A stretch of 64,000 nt of DNA from Martelella alba (GTDB lineage: Bacteria > Pseudomonadota > Alphaproteobacteria > Rhizobiales > Rhizobiaceae), in contig NZ_VHLG01000011.1 in the NCBI RefSeq assembly GCF_006516955.1, positions 167,890-231,889 of the forward strand, read 5' to 3'. How positions within the stretch are numbered: position 1 is the first letter of the stretch; each line of letters starts with the position of its first letter. The notes under the pieces are model-generated. The model did not search any database. It was not told the origin of the DNA and saw only the letters and a list, made by a program, of their open reading frames with translations. Position numbers and translations under genes: made by a program. This document shows positions 17,565 through 27,432 of the stretch, piece after piece.

Positions 17565-18620
17565 ATGAAATCGATTGGTTTTGCCTGCACCTCGGCCGAC
17601 GCGCCGCTGGAACCCTATTCTTTCGAACGTCGCGAACCGCGCGACAATGACGTGGTCATGGAGATCCTCTATTGCGGCGTCTGCCACTCCGATCTGCACA
17701 CCGCTCGCAATGACTGGGGTTGGAGTGTCTATCCGGCCATGCCCGGCCATGAGATTGTCGGCAAGGTGATCGCCGTCGGCTCCGCCGTCAGCAAATTCAA
17801 GGTTGGCGATCACGCCGCCGTCGGTTGCATGGTCGACAGCTGCATGGAATGCGACCAGTGTCGCAAGGGCGAGGAACAGCTCTGCCGTCAGGGCAACACC
17901 GGCACCTATAATGGTCGCGACCGCGTGACCGGCGAGAACACCTTCGGCGGCTATTCCAAACATCTGACCGTGCGCGAGGAATTTGCACTTTTCGTACCGG
18001 AAAATCTCGATCTCGCCCGCGCGGCCCCGCTGCTCTGCGCCGGGATCACCACATACTCGCCATTGCGCACATGGAATGTCGGCCCCGGCAGCCGTGTCGG
18101 CGTTGCCGGCATGGGCGGACTGGGCCATATGGCGATCAAGCTGGCCGTCGGCATGGGCGCCAAGGTGACGGTGATCTCCCGCAGCCCGTCGAAAAAGGCC
18201 GATGCCATGGAACTCGGCGCCGATGAATTCCTGGTCTCCGCTGATCCAGAAGCGATGCAAGCGGCGGCAGCCTCCTTCGATCTCATCATCGACACGATCC
18301 CCGTCCAGCACGATGTTTCGCCCTATATGCCGCTTCTCGACATCGATGGCACCATCTGTCTCGTCGGCCAGATCGGCCCCATGGCGGCCTTCAGCAGCCT
18401 GCCGCTGCTTGGTGGCCGCCGCCGCATCGCCGGCTCGCCGATCGGCGGTATTCGCGAAACCCAGGAAATGCTTGATTTCTGCGGCCGCAAGAACATTCTG
18501 CCGGAATGCGAAATGATCCGCATGGATGAGATCAACGAGGCCTATAAGCGGCTGGAAGCAGCCGATGTGCGCTATCGTTTCGTCATCGACATGGCATCGC
18601 TGGAAATGCCGGCTGCCTGA
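17565..18620 (+). CDS. zinc-dependent alcohol dehydrogenase (cinnamyl/YahK type)
   Basis: This is a 351-residue medium-chain dehydrogenase. The catalytic-zinc Cys and His are in YCGVCHSDLHTARNDWG (about 35-51) and MPGHEIVGKV, and the four structural-zinc cysteines are in CMECDQCRKGEEQLC. The NAD(P) site is VGVAGMGGLGHMAIK. The pattern fits the NADP-dependent cinnamyl alcohol dehydrogenase/AdhA/YahK subgroup, which reduces aldehydes. The start at 17565 has a GAAGAG ribosome site; the longer frame from 17376 lacks homologous content. It is divergent from the hpaB-like operon and probably works in the same catabolic island. Confidence 0.87.
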   Translation: MKSIGFACTSADAPLEPYSFERREPRDNDVVMEILYCGVCHSDLHTARNDWGWSVYPAMPGHEIVGKVIAVGSAVSKFKVGDHAAVGCMVDSCMECDQCRKGEEQLCRQGNTGTYNGRDRVTGENTFGGYSKHLTVREEFALFVPENLDLARAAPLLCAGITTYSPLRTWNVGPGSRVGVAGMGGLGHMAIKLAVGMGAKVTVISRSPSKKADAMELGADEFLVSADPEAMQAAAASFDLIIDTIPVQHDVSPYMPLLDIDGTICLVGQIGPMAAFSSLPLLGGRRRIAGSPIGGIRETQEMLDFCGRKNILPECEMIRMDEINEAYKRLEAADVRYRFVIDMASLEMPAA

Positions 18621-18651
18621 GCAGCCTTTGCCGATTGCGCAACGGAAAAGC

Positions 18652-18673
18652 CCGCCGGGTGGTTGCCCGGCGG
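18652..18673 (+). terminator. hairpin left of mosaic repeat copy 1
   Basis: An 8-bp stem (CCGCCGGG and complement) with a six-base loop lies 31 bases past the alcohol dehydrogenase stop. There is no T run directly after it, because the mosaic repeat begins there. It looks like the remaining half of a terminator split or duplicated by the repeat. Confidence 0.4.
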
Positions 18674-18885
18674 CTCAGGCTGCTGAGAAAGCCATTCAGA
18701 TTGCCTGTTTGGGGTGGAATAGCCTCCCCCTCTGTCGTCATCCCCGTGCTCGTCACGGGGATCCAGGCTCTTCATAGCATTGGATTTTAAGAGTCTTTCG
18801 CCGCGCGGACGCTCGTCGGCTGGATGCCTGTGACAAGCACAGGCATGACGTCAGAAAAAGCGGGCGCGGTTTGTTCGCAGTCCGA
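18674..18885. repeat. dispersed mosaic repeat, copy 1
   Basis: This is a ~210-base element also found at 35.9, 36.2 and 44.4 kb. Its core has two 30-base arms (18737-18766 and 18820-18849) that are imperfect inverted repeats. Each arm holds its own small hairpin, such as CCCCGTG/CACGGGG. Between the arms is a conserved CGCGCGGACGCTCGTCGG-like block. Ends resemble CTGACAAAG and TTTGTCAGC in inverted orientation, although this copy is diverged. It encodes no protein and resembles rhizobial intergenic mosaic elements (RIME-type). It lies between two terminator-like hairpins. Confidence 0.75.
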
Positions 18886-18915
18886 GCCCGCCAGGTATCG
18901 ACCGGGCGGGCTTTT
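18886..18915 (+). terminator. intrinsic terminator right of repeat copy 1
   Basis: GCCCGCC pairs with GGCGGGC (with further internal pairing) and is followed by TTTT on the plus strand. It would end rightward transcription from the alcohol dehydrogenase gene and lies about 20 bases before the convergent hydratase stop. Confidence 0.6.
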
Positions 18916-18936
18916 CAATGGAGAACCAGAACGAAA

Positions 18937-19749
18937 TCAACCGCGTGGCATTGCGGCCTTGACGACGATCTCAAAAGCTTCTGCACCGGCAAATTCAGCC
19001 CGGCCGCAGGCGCCGGGCAGCACTTCATGAATACCGGTGGTCATGCCGGTCAGCACGACATCGCCGGCATGGAGAATGCGGCCGCGGCTGGCGAGATTTT
19101 CCGCCAGAAGGCGGACGGATTCGAGCGGACCATTGGCAACCTTGGCGGCAGAGCCCTCACCGACAACCGCGCCATCGACCAGCATCCGCGAGGTCATCGC
19201 ATCAAAAGTCAGCCGCTTCCAGCCATCGATAACCGGTCCGACAACGGCACCGGCATTGTTGCCGTGATCGGAGACAACGGCGGTCGGGCCAAGCGCATTC
19301 AGCGTTGCAAGCGGGCTGGAAGCAATCTCGGCACCCGCATGGATCGCACCGATAGCGTTCAGAATGACATCATCACTGAAACCGTTCGGACCGGCTTCGA
19401 GATCCTTGGCGAAGACGACCGTGAATTCGGCCTCAAGTGCTGCAAAGCCACCTTCGAAGACGCTGACCTCAGCCATGCCACCCTTGGGCATACGACGGAT
19501 ATTGTCAGCATAGATCGGGCCGACAATGCGGGTTGCGCCGAGCTTTGCCTGCAGATCAGGATGAACGCCAGCGACTTTCCAGCCACCGACCGGGCGCATG
19601 TCCAGTTCCAGCGCCTTGTCCTGCACGCGATAGGCCTCTTCCAGCGTGGCCGGCAGATCGCCGGGGAAATCGTCGAGTTTGGTTGCCTGGCGCCGCGCCT
19701 CGACAAAGGCTGCGGCAATCGCTTCAATCTCAGTGTCGCTCTTGCTCAT
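18937..19749 (-). CDS. 2-keto-4-pentenoate hydratase-like protein (FAH superfamily)
   Basis: The 270-residue product resembles 2-oxopent-4-enoate hydratase/4-oxalocrotonate decarboxylase proteins (MhpD/DmpE type). Features are FVEARRQATKLDDFP, YRVQDKALELDMRPVGGWKVAG (about 40-60), an acidic metal site including EAEFTVVFAKDLE, and the C-terminal GDVVLTGMTTGIHEVLPG. ATG 19749 has a strong GAGGAG ribosome site; a longer frame to 19803 does not. It lies downstream of the KduI and SDR genes on the same strand, suggesting it acts on a 2-keto acid in the same uronate-related route, but that is inference. Confidence 0.78.
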   Translation of the reverse strand: MSKSDTEIEAIAAAFVEARRQATKLDDFPGDLPATLEEAYRVQDKALELDMRPVGGWKVAGVHPDLQAKLGATRIVGPIYADNIRRMPKGGMAEVSVFEGGFAALEAEFTVVFAKDLEAGPNGFSDDVILNAIGAIHAGAEIASSPLATLNALGPTAVVSDHGNNAGAVVGPVIDGWKRLTFDAMTSRMLVDGAVVGEGSAAKVANGPLESVRLLAENLASRGRILHAGDVVLTGMTTGIHEVLPGACGRAEFAGAEAFEIVVKAAMPRG

Positions 19750-19885
19750 CTTCCCGCTCCTCTTCTGGCCATCGCGAGGACAGCCGCATTCGGGTCTTCC
19801 CAATATAAAGAATGCAGGCGACGCGAACCGCCGCCTGCAACTGATATAGCGTCTATATAACGCGCGTTTTCACGGTGCCAACCGA

Positions 19886-20671
19886 TTACGGCTGCTTGCC
19901 GATATAGGCGAGAATGCCGCCATCAACATAAAGCACGTGGCCGTTGACGAAATCCGAAGCCTGAGAGGCGAGGAAGACGGCCGGGCCCTTCAGATCGCCG
20001 GTTGTGCCCCAGCGGTTTGCCGGGGTCTTGGCCAGGATGAAGGAATTGAACGGATGGCCGGGCTCGCGCAGCGGTGCGGTCTGGGGCGTTTCGATATAGC
20101 CCGGGCCGATGCCGTTGCACTGGATGTTGTAAGCGCCATATTCCGAGGCGATGTTGCGGGTCAGCATCTTCAGGCCGCCCTTGGCAGCGGCATAGGCCGA
20201 AACCGTTTCGCGGCCGAGCTCGCTCATCATCGAGCAGATGTTGATGATCTTGCCGCTCCGGCGTTCCATCATCGACGGCAGAACCGCCTTGGCAACGATG
20301 AAGGGGGCCGTCAGGTCGATATCGATGACCTTGCGGAAATCCTTGGCTTCCATCTCGTGCATCGGCGTGCGGGCAATGATGCCAGCATTGTTGACAAGAA
20401 TGTCGACCGGGCCGACATCTTCGGCAATCTGGGCCACCATCTTCTGCACGGCCGGCTCATCGGTCACGTCGCAGATATAGCCCTTGGCATCGATTCCGGC
20501 TTCCTTGTAGGCGGCAAGGCCCTTGTTGAGGAAGTCTTCATTGATGTCGTTGAAGACGATGGTCGCACCCGCTTCACCAAGCGCCGAAGCGATGGAGAAA
20601 CCAATGCCGTAGGAAGCGCCGGTTACCAGGGCAACCTTGCCCTTGAGGGAGAAATTGTCTGCAAAACTCAT
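19886..20671 (-). CDS. kduD: SDR dehydrogenase, KduD/gluconate 5-dehydrogenase-like
   Basis: This is a 261-residue classical short-chain dehydrogenase. The cofactor site is VTGASYGIGFSIA (about 17-29), followed by NNAG (about 93) and the catalytic Ser and YAAAK (Tyr/Lys near 160-164). The end, FVNGHVLYVDGGILAYIGKQP, is typical of KduD/gluconate 5-dehydrogenase enzymes. In pectin and uronate breakdown KduD reduces 2,5-diketo-3-deoxygluconate to KDG using NADH. The kduI gene directly upstream supports that role. Assignment between KduD and a gluconate 5-dehydrogenase cannot be settled by eye. Confidence 0.78.
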   Translation of the reverse strand: MSFADNFSLKGKVALVTGASYGIGFSIASALGEAGATIVFNDINEDFLNKGLAAYKEAGIDAKGYICDVTDEPAVQKMVAQIAEDVGPVDILVNNAGIIARTPMHEMEAKDFRKVIDIDLTAPFIVAKAVLPSMMERRSGKIINICSMMSELGRETVSAYAAAKGGLKMLTRNIASEYGAYNIQCNGIGPGYIETPQTAPLREPGHPFNSFILAKTPANRWGTTGDLKGPAVFLASQASDFVNGHVLYVDGGILAYIGKQP

Positions 20672-20730
20672 GGATCGGGTCTTTCCGTTCTTGAGAGATC
20701 TTCAGTGGGATGGACGGTGAATATCAGCGA

Positions 20731-21573
20731 TCAACGCAATTCGTTGATCGGGATAACGTCCATGTCGTTGAAGGTCTGGTTTTCGCCACCCATCGCCCAG
20801 ATGAAGGTGTAGTTGGTCGTGCCGCAGCCGGCATGGATGCTCCAGGACGGGCTGATCACGGCCTGTTCGTTCTGCACCAGAATGTGACGGGTTTCCTTGC
20901 CCTCGCCCATCATGTGGAAGACGGACTGATCTTCCGGCAGATTGAAATAGGTGTAGATTTCCATGCGGCGCTCATGGGTATGGGCCGGCATGGTGTTCCA
21001 GACATTGCCCGGCTCCAGCTGGGTCAGACCCATGGAAAGCTGGCAGGTTTCCAGAACGTCGGGATGAATGAACTGGTTGATGACGCGCTTGTTCGACGTG
21101 GCGGTGTCGCCCATCGGAACCTTCTTCGCGTCTGCCATCTTCAAAAAGGTGGTCTTGCAGGCCTTATGCGCCGGGGCAGAAACCATGTAGAATTTGGCAG
21201 GCTTGGCCGGATCGGCGCTCTTGAACACGACATTCTTGGTGCCGCGGCTGATATAAAGGCAATCCTGGAAATCCAGACCGAAGGTCTCACCATCGGCTTC
21301 GATCGAGCCTGCTCCACCGAGGTTGAAAATGCCGATCTCGCGGCGTTCCAGAATGTAGCTGGTGCCGAACGTGCCCATACAATCGATGCCCTTGTCGAGC
21401 GACACGGCTTCGCTGACCGGCATGCAACCGAACGTCACCATGCGATCGATATGCGTGTAGACGGCAACGACTGTATCGGCAACGTAAAGGTTCTCGATCA
21501 GGAATTCATCGCGCACTTCCTCGGTCGTGTAACGCTTGAAATCCTTCTGATTGACGGAATAACGGATATCCAT
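20731..21573 (-). CDS. kduI: 5-dehydro-4-deoxy-D-glucuronate isomerase
   Basis: The 280-residue product is a cupin-fold isomerase of the KduI family, which converts 5-keto-4-deoxyuronate to 2,5-diketo-3-deoxygluconate. Diagnostic segments are MDIRYSVNQKDFKRYTTEE at the start, THIDRMVTFGCMPV, and the zinc-binding region PGNVWNTMPAHTHERRMEIY with its histidines and glutamate (about 195-210). SPSWSIHAGCGTTNYTFIWAMGGEN follows. A longer frame to 21756 was rejected because the family starts at MDIRY. It heads a likely operon with the kduD-like gene 59 bases downstream. Confidence 0.92.
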   Translation of the reverse strand: MDIRYSVNQKDFKRYTTEEVRDEFLIENLYVADTVVAVYTHIDRMVTFGCMPVSEAVSLDKGIDCMGTFGTSYILERREIGIFNLGGAGSIEADGETFGLDFQDCLYISRGTKNVVFKSADPAKPAKFYMVSAPAHKACKTTFLKMADAKKVPMGDTATSNKRVINQFIHPDVLETCQLSMGLTQLEPGNVWNTMPAHTHERRMEIYTYFNLPEDQSVFHMMGEGKETRHILVQNEQAVISPSWSIHAGCGTTNYTFIWAMGGENQTFNDMDVIPINELR

Positions 21574-21827
21574 TTCGAACTCTCCACAATGTCTCGGGGA
21601 CCGCTTCTCCTCCGCCGGCTGACAACGACGATCTCGTGTGGAGATCGCGCATTGCGGGTCCCATGGGTGAAAGCCGACAGTTTCGCGTGTTAGGGCATAA
21701 TGCTTTCGTTGAACAAATGACAGAGCAAAACCATCATTAATATGACTGATCTGCAACTAGTATGCATTTTTCTTTCATTGTCCTCACTTTCGTCAAGGCC
21801 CACGGACAAAAGAAGCGTTCGAAACGC

Positions 21828-21859
21828 AAAAAACCCCCTCGCGCGTCTGCGCGAGGGGG
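21828..21859 (-). terminator. intrinsic terminator of the RND operon
   Basis: A perfect 11-bp stem (CCCCCTCGCGC and complement) with a GTCT/AGAC four-base loop is followed by six T on the minus strand, 28 bases past the RND pump stop. This is a textbook intrinsic terminator. Confidence 0.88.
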
Positions 21860-21887
21860 TGTGTTCAAGCGGATGATTTTCGTTGCC

Positions 21888-24800
21888 TCAGGCTTTCGGC
21901 AGAGGCTCGGAGACAGTATCTTCCGCCCCCTCATCCGGCAGCTCTTTCACCTGACCGACCTTGCGCCGGAAGACCTTTGAGACCAGCACGAACAGCAGCG
22001 GCACAAAGAAGATGCCGAGCACGGTTGCCGCCAGCATGCCGCCGGTGACGCCGATACCGATGGAATTGCGCGCACCCGAACCTGCTCCCGTGGCGACGGC
22101 CAGCGGCAGAACGCCGAGAATGAAGGCGAAGGACGTCATCAGGATCGGCCGCAGACGGGTCTTGGCAGCGTTCAGCGTCGCTTCAACCAGCCCTTCGCCA
22201 TGCTCCTGCCGCAGGATCGCGAACTCAACGATCAGAATGGCATTCTTGGTTGCCAGACCAATGGTCGTCAAAAGGCCAACCTTGAAATAGACGTCATTGG
22301 TCTGACCGAAGAGAAGCGCCGCCCCGAGTGCACCCAGCACGCCGATCGGCACAGACAGCATGACGGCAAAGGGGATCGACCAGCTCTCGTAAAGCGCAAC
22401 CAGGCAGAGGAAGACCACCAGAACCGAAATGGCATAGAGCGCGCCAGCCTGATTGCCTGACAGTTCTTCCTGATAGGAAAGCCCGGCCCAGGCATAGGAA
22501 TAGCCCGGCGGCAGTTCGCCGACAATACGGGCGACCTCGGCCATCGCCTCACCGGAGGAAACGCCATCGGCAGTGCCCCCCTGAATTTCCACGGCCGACG
22601 AACCATTGAACCGCTGCAGGTTCGGCGAACCATAGGTCCAGCGCGTCGAGGCGAAGGACGAGAACGGCACCATGGCGCCGTCATCATTGCGCACCCGCCA
22701 CTTGTCCAGATCTTCCGGCTGCATGCGGAAATCGGGCGCCGACTGCATATAGACCGATTTGATGCGGCCATTGTCGTTGAAGTCGTCAATATACTGACCA
22801 CCCCAGGCCGCCGACAGCGTGTCGTTGATATCCGACAGGCTGACGCCAAGCGCGCTCGCCTTGTCGCGATCGATCTCGACCTTCAGCTGCGGCGTATCTT
22901 CCTGGCCATTCGGCCGGGTGCCAGACAGAAGCGGGCTCTCCCCCGCCATCTGCAGGAACTGGTTACGCACCTGCATCAGCTTGTCGTGACCGGCACCATT
23001 GACATCCTGAAGGTAGAAGTCAAAGCCGCTCGAATTGCCGAGCCCCGGCACGGCCGGCGGTGCCATGGCAAAGACCTTCGCGTCCTTGATCTTGGCAAAG
23101 GCGCCCATGGCGCGCCCGGCAATCGCCTGGGCCGAGAGCGACGGATCGGTGCGCTGGTCAAAATCCTTCAGCCGCACGAAGACCATGCCGACATTCTGGC
23201 CGGTTCCGCCGAAACCGAAACCGATAATGGTCATCGTGCCTTCAACCGCATCCTTTTCGTCATTCATGAAGTGATCGGTGACCTGTTTCAGCACACGCTC
23301 GGTGCGATCCTTTGTGGCTCCCACCGGCAGCGTGGCACTGACCATCAGGATACCCTGATCCTCCTCCGGCAGGAACGAGCTCGGCAGCTTGTTGAACATG
23401 AAGCCCATGACGCCGACCAGAACGAGAAACAGCACGAAGAAGCGGAAGGAGCGCTTGAGAATGCCGGTATTGGCCCGGTAATAACCATTGGCGCTGGCAT
23501 CATAAAGCCGGTTGAACCAGCCGAATGGCCCGCGGGTTGCCGCGTGATGTTTCGGCGGTTTCAGGATCGTGGCACAGAGCGCCGGTGTCAGGATCAGCGC
23601 CACCAGCACCGACAGCAGCATGGCCGAGACGATGGTGACGGAAAACTGCCGGTAGATGACACCGACCGAACCGCCGAAGAAGGCCATCGGAATGAAAACG
23701 GCGGTCAGCACCAGTGCAATGCCGATCAGCGCGCCGGTGATCTCGCCCATCGACTTGATGGTCGCCTCGCGGGGCCCAAGCCCCTCCTCCCGCATCACGC
23801 GTTCGACATTCTCAACCACAACGATGGCGTCATCGACCAGAAGACCGATCGCCAGCACCATGGCGAACATGGTCAGCGTGTTGATCGAATAGCCGAAGAC
23901 CGACAGAACCCCGAAGGTGCCGAGCAGAACCACCGGCACGGCAAGCGTCGGGATCAATGTGGCGCGGAAGCTCTGCAGGAAGACCAGCATGACGATGAAG
24001 ACGAGGACAACCGCCTCGATCAGCGTCTTGACCACCTCATGGATCGAAAGCTCGACGAATGGCGTCGTATCATAGGGATAGACAACCTCGACACCGGCAG
24101 GCAGCGTGGATGAAAGCCGTGCGACAGCCGCCTTCACCGCATTCGAGGTGCTGATGGCATTGGCGCCATTGGCAAGGTTGATGGCAAGACCGGCGGTCGG
24201 AAGACCATTATAGCCGCTGGTGAAATTGTAGTTTTCCGCACCGATTTCCACCGTTGCGACATCATTCAGGCGCACGACGGAACCATCGGTCGTGCTTTTC
24301 AGCACGATATTGCGGAACTGATCCGCCGTCTGCAGCTGGCTGGCTGCCGTGACGGTGACGTTCAGCTGCTGGCCCGGAACGGAAGGCTGAGCCCCAAGCT
24401 GTCCGGCTGACACCTGCGTGTTCTGGGCCGAAACCGCTGAGGAAACATCGCTCGGCATCAGCTGGTATTTCGCCAGTTTGTCAGGATCAAGCCAGATGCG
24501 CATGGCATGGCTTGACCCGAAAAGCTGGGTGCCGCCGACACCATCAATCCGCTTGAACGTGTCGTTCAGCGTGCTGTCGACATAGTCCGACAGATCTTCC
24601 GCCGACATGCGGCCATCGGTCGACACGAAACCGACAATCATCAGGAAGCTGGAGGAGGATTTGTTGACCGAAATGCCGGAATTGACCACCGCATCGGGCA
24701 ATTGCGAGGTGACGAGCTGCAGCTTGTTCTGCACCTCCATCTGCGCCACATCCGGATCGGCCTCATTATTGAAGGTCAGGGTGATCGAGGATGAACCGGA

Positions 24801-25052
24801 CGAGGTTGAACTCGATGTCATGTAATCAAGATTGTCGAGCCCGGTCATGGCCTGCTCGATGATCTTGGTGACAGAATTCTCAACTGTTGTGGCGTCAGCG
24901 CCGGAATAGCTGGCATTGATACGCACCGTCGTCGGCGCGATATCGGGATATTGTGAAACAGACAGCGTATTGAGCGCCAAAAGACCGCCCAGCATGATCA
25001 TGATGGCGATCACCCAGGCGAAGTTCGGTCTTCTGATAAAGAAATTCGACAT
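21888..25052 (-). CDS. RND efflux pump inner-membrane transporter (AcrB/HAE1 family)
   Basis: This 1054-residue multidrug efflux pump is of normal family length. It begins [20 protein letters not shown] (TM1) and has a periplasmic loop with [20 protein letters not shown]. The TM4 proton-relay pair Asp-Asp is in [16 protein letters not shown], and the TM10 Lys is in [14 protein letters not shown]. Twelve membrane spans and two large periplasmic loops are evident. ATG 25052 follows a GAGGT ribosome site; the frame start at 25064 adds four residues. The gene follows the membrane-fusion protein with an eight-base gap. No outer-membrane TolC-like gene is adjacent. Confidence 0.93.
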   Translation of the reverse strand: MSNFFIRRPNFAWVIAIMIMLGGLLALNTLSVSQYPDIAPTTVRINASYSGADATTVENSVTKIIEQAMTGLDNLDYMTSSSTSSGSSSITLTFNNEADPDVAQMEVQNKLQLVTSQLPDAVVNSGISVNKSSSSFLMIVGFVSTDGRMSAEDLSDYVDSTLNDTFKRIDGVGGTQLFGSSHAMRIWLDPDKLAKYQLMPSDVSSAVSAQNTQVSAGQLGAQPSVPGQQLNVTVTAASQLQTADQFRNIVLKSTTDGSVVRLNDVATVEIGAENYNFTSGYNGLPTAGLAINLANGANAISTSNAVKAAVARLSSTLPAGVEVVYPYDTTPFVELSIHEVVKTLIEAVVLVFIVMLVFLQSFRATLIPTLAVPVVLLGTFGVLSVFGYSINTLTMFAMVLAIGLLVDDAIVVVENVERVMREEGLGPREATIKSMGEITGALIGIALVLTAVFIPMAFFGGSVGVIYRQFSVTIVSAMLLSVLVALILTPALCATILKPPKHHAATRGPFGWFNRLYDASANGYYRANTGILKRSFRFFVLFLVLVGVMGFMFNKLPSSFLPEEDQGILMVSATLPVGATKDRTERVLKQVTDHFMNDEKDAVEGTMTIIGFGFGGTGQNVGMVFVRLKDFDQRTDPSLSAQAIAGRAMGAFAKIKDAKVFAMAPPAVPGLGNSSGFDFYLQDVNGAGHDKLMQVRNQFLQMAGESPLLSGTRPNGQEDTPQLKVEIDRDKASALGVSLSDINDTLSAAWGGQYIDDFNDNGRIKSVYMQSAPDFRMQPEDLDKWRVRNDDGAMVPFSSFASTRWTYGSPNLQRFNGSSAVEIQGGTADGVSSGEAMAEVARIVGELPPGYSYAWAGLSYQEELSGNQAGALYAISVLVVFLCLVALYESWSIPFAVMLSVPIGVLGALGAALLFGQTNDVYFKVGLLTTIGLATKNAILIVEFAILRQEHGEGLVEATLNAAKTRLRPILMTSFAFILGVLPLAVATGAGSGARNSIGIGVTGGMLAATVLGIFFVPLLFVLVSKVFRRKVGQVKELPDEGAEDTVSEPLPKA

Positions 25053-25060
25053 GGGGGACC

Positions 25061-26314
25061 TCAATTCGCCTTGGTTGCGGATGCCGAGGTTCTGGCGGCA
25101 ACATCGCTGGACGATTTGGGCGCTCCGTTCAGGCTCTGATCCCGGCTCTCAACTTCGCCGGTGGTCTCGTCAATCGTGACCTCGACGGTGTCGACATCCT
25201 GGCCCTCGCGCACATATTGCGAGCCCTCAACGATGACACGGTCACCATCCTCGACACCGGCATTGACCAGCCAGTTATTGCCGACGCTGCGGCCGACATC
25301 GAGCACACGCTGTTCAACCTGGCCATCGCCGTTGACAAAATAGGCTGTCGCCTGGCCATCGGTGTTGCGTGAAACGGCGCGCTGCGGCACGAGGAAAGAA
25401 TTGTCGGCAACACCTTCTTCCACCATTGCATGGACATACATGCCGGGCAGCAAAAGCCGGTCGGGATTATCAAAGACAGCCCTGAGCGTGTAGGTTCCGG
25501 TGGTCTCGCTAACCGTCGATTCGGAGAATTCAAGCTTGCCATCGACAGGGTAGACCATGCCATTTTCCAGCATCAGCTTGACCTTGACGCCTTCACCGGA
25601 GATGCGCACCCTGCCCTGGGCGATCGCCTGCCTGAGGTTCAAAAGGTTGGTGCTGGACTGGGTCACATCGACATTGATCGGATTGATCTTGTGTATCGTC
25701 GTCAGGGCATCGCTCTGGCTTGCTGTGACCAATGCGCCGACCGTCAGCGACGACTTGTCGATACGGCCGGAGATCGGCGCGGTGATGGTGGTGTGGTCAA
25801 GATCGATCTTCGCGGTTTCGACAGAGGCCTTGGCGGCAGCAACCGCGGCATTCGCCTCATCCAGCGCCGCCTTGGCGTCATCAACATCCTGTTCGCTGAT
25901 CGCCTCATTCTTGGAGAGCTTGGCGTAACGGTCAGCCTTGGCCTGCGCACTCGGTACGGCCGCTTCGGCCTGCTGCAACTGGGCCTTGGCGATATCAAGG
26001 GCTGCCTTGTAGCCAGCCGAGTCAATCTTGTAGAGCGCCGCCCCCTTCTCCACCTCGCTGCCTTCCTCGAACAGACGATCGGTGATGATGCCGGTGACCT
26101 GCGGGCGAACCTCAGCCTCCAGCGACGAGCTGGTCCGGCCCGGAAGCTCCGCCGTGATGGTGACCGACTGCGGGTGGAGCGTCACGACACTGACCTGGGT
26201 TTTGCTGGGTGCTGCACCGGCTCCGGCCTTTGTCGAGGACTGTTCGCTGCAGCCGACAAGTGCTGCACATAGTCCCAGCACAGCGAGGAGCGTGGTCGAT
26301 CTGGTCAGTCGCAT
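25061..26314 (-). CDS. RND efflux membrane-fusion lipoprotein (AcrA-like)
   Basis: The 417-residue periplasmic adaptor carries a lipoprotein signal with a lipobox (ALVGC, Cys at about 22). It has the half-motif lipoyl domains ([19 protein letters not shown] and [21 protein letters not shown]) around a coiled-coil hairpin rich in Ala/Lys/Glu (about 85-165), then beta-barrel and membrane-proximal domains. It links the AcrB-like pump encoded next to an outer-membrane channel. The gene leads the pump operon and is divergent from an OmpR-type response regulator, which probably controls it. Confidence 0.92.
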   Translation of the reverse strand: MRLTRSTTLLAVLGLCAALVGCSEQSSTKAGAGAAPSKTQVSVVTLHPQSVTITAELPGRTSSSLEAEVRPQVTGIITDRLFEEGSEVEKGAALYKIDSAGYKAALDIAKAQLQQAEAAVPSAQAKADRYAKLSKNEAISEQDVDDAKAALDEANAAVAAAKASVETAKIDLDHTTITAPISGRIDKSSLTVGALVTASQSDALTTIHKINPINVDVTQSSTNLLNLRQAIAQGRVRISGEGVKVKLMLENGMVYPVDGKLEFSESTVSETTGTYTLRAVFDNPDRLLLPGMYVHAMVEEGVADNSFLVPQRAVSRNTDGQATAYFVNGDGQVEQRVLDVGRSVGNNWLVNAGVEDGDRVIVEGSQYVREGQDVDTVEVTIDETTGEVESRDQSLNGAPKSSSDVAARTSASATKAN

Positions 26315-26662
26315 TCAATAGTCTCCGTGAAACGCCGACCCTCACCGGCTGGCAGGGTGGCAGCGACGAGGCCAGGCGCGCAGGGTTTCAGAGGCTTTTC
26401 AGGCGCGGCGCTTCGTCTTGCAGGAAAAACAAGGTGGAGCGTCGCTGCGATATCTGCCGAGGGGGGTCGAGAAACACGCAACAACGCTCCGCACCGGGAC
26501 CTGTTCCGGCCGGCCCCGATTGGCTTGGATGCTATGGGTGTTACGTTGCTGCGATTGGTTAATCGCTCTCGTTTTGTTTCTGAGGGACCCTATTTTTGTA
26601 ACTGAACGTTGCCAGTTGCACTCCGGCAATGTTCCGTCGCAAGAATCCACTGGCGTGGTGAG

Positions 26663-26683
26663 GCGAAATACTTCCTATTTCGC
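26663..26683. promoter_or_regulatory. inverted repeat upstream of the response regulator
   Basis: An 8-bp perfect inverted repeat (GCGAAATA and TATTTCGC, five-base spacer) lies in the 390-base divergent gap between the efflux operon and the response regulator, 23 bases before the preferred ATG. It could be an operator for autoregulation or an mRNA leader hairpin. I see nothing else firmly assignable in the gap from 26315 to 26706. Confidence 0.4.
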
Positions 26684-26706
26684 ACGTAATGAGGCAAGCG
26701 AAGAAC

Positions 26707-27432
26707 ATGAACAGGGAAGAGCACATACTGATTGTCGATGATGACATGGAAATTCGCCGGTTGCTGGCCCGCTATATCGGTGGCCAGGGCTTCCGCGTGA
26801 GCCTTGCGGGCGATCGGCATGGCTATGAAGAACAGATCGAGAGCAGCAACCCGGATCTGATTGTACTGGATGTCATGCTGCCGGATGGTTCCGGTCTCGA
26901 TATCTGCCGCAGCCTCTATAGTCGCGTGCCGCATATTCCGGTGATCCTTCTGACCGCCCTCAAGGAAGATGTCGATCGCATTATCGGTCTTGAGCTTGGT
27001 GCTGACGACTATATGGGCAAGCCGTTCAATCCACGCGAACTCGTGGCCCGCATCCGCGCCGTGCTGCGCCGAAGCCAGCAAAACACGCCGCCATCGCAGG
27101 AAGCCCGGATCTATAGTTTCGGAGAATATACCGTGGACCCGGAACTGCGCCGCGTCACCCGTGGCGACGGTGCAGATATCGAGCTTACCGGCGGTGAATT
27201 CGAACTGCTTTCGGTGTTCCTCGACCGGCCGGGCCGGCTTCTGTCCCGCGATCAGCTTCTTGATCTCACCCAGGGACGCGAACGCGATCCGCTGGACCGC
27301 TCCATCGATGTGCTGATGAGCAAGCTCAGGCGCAAGCTGGGCGAAAGTGATTCCGGCCCGATTTTCAAAACCGTCCGCAATGGCGGCTATCAGCTGACGC
27401 TTCCAGTCAGAGCCCAGGCGATCAGCCGATGA
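26707..27432 (+). CDS. OmpR-family response regulator
   Basis: The 241-residue regulator has a receiver domain with acidic residues in ILIVDDDMEIRR, the phospho-acceptor Asp in LIVLDVMLPDGSG (about 52), Thr/Ser in ILLTALKE and Lys in GKPFNPREL. A C-terminal winged-helix domain follows (IELTGGEFELLSVFLDRPG and RSIDVLMSKLRRKLG). An ATG at 26689 would add six residues and put the start right after an inverted repeat. It overlaps the kinase gene by four bases, and divergence from the RND operon suggests it activates efflux in response to a membrane or drug signal. Confidence 0.9.
   Translation: MNREEHILIVDDDMEIRRLLARYIGGQGFRVSLAGDRHGYEEQIESSNPDLIVLDVMLPDGSGLDICRSLYSRVPHIPVILLTALKEDVDRIIGLELGADDYMGKPFNPRELVARIRAVLRRSQQNTPPSQEARIYSFGEYTVDPELRRVTRGDGADIELTGGEFELLSVFLDRPGRLLSRDQLLDLTQGRERDPLDRSIDVLMSKLRRKLGESDSGPIFKTVRNGGYQLTLPVRAQAISR

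Noticed and set aside
22986..24113. 375-codon plus-strand frame
   Set aside because: It is antisense to the RND pump gene and its Gln/His/Asp-rich translation is typical of a shadow frame.
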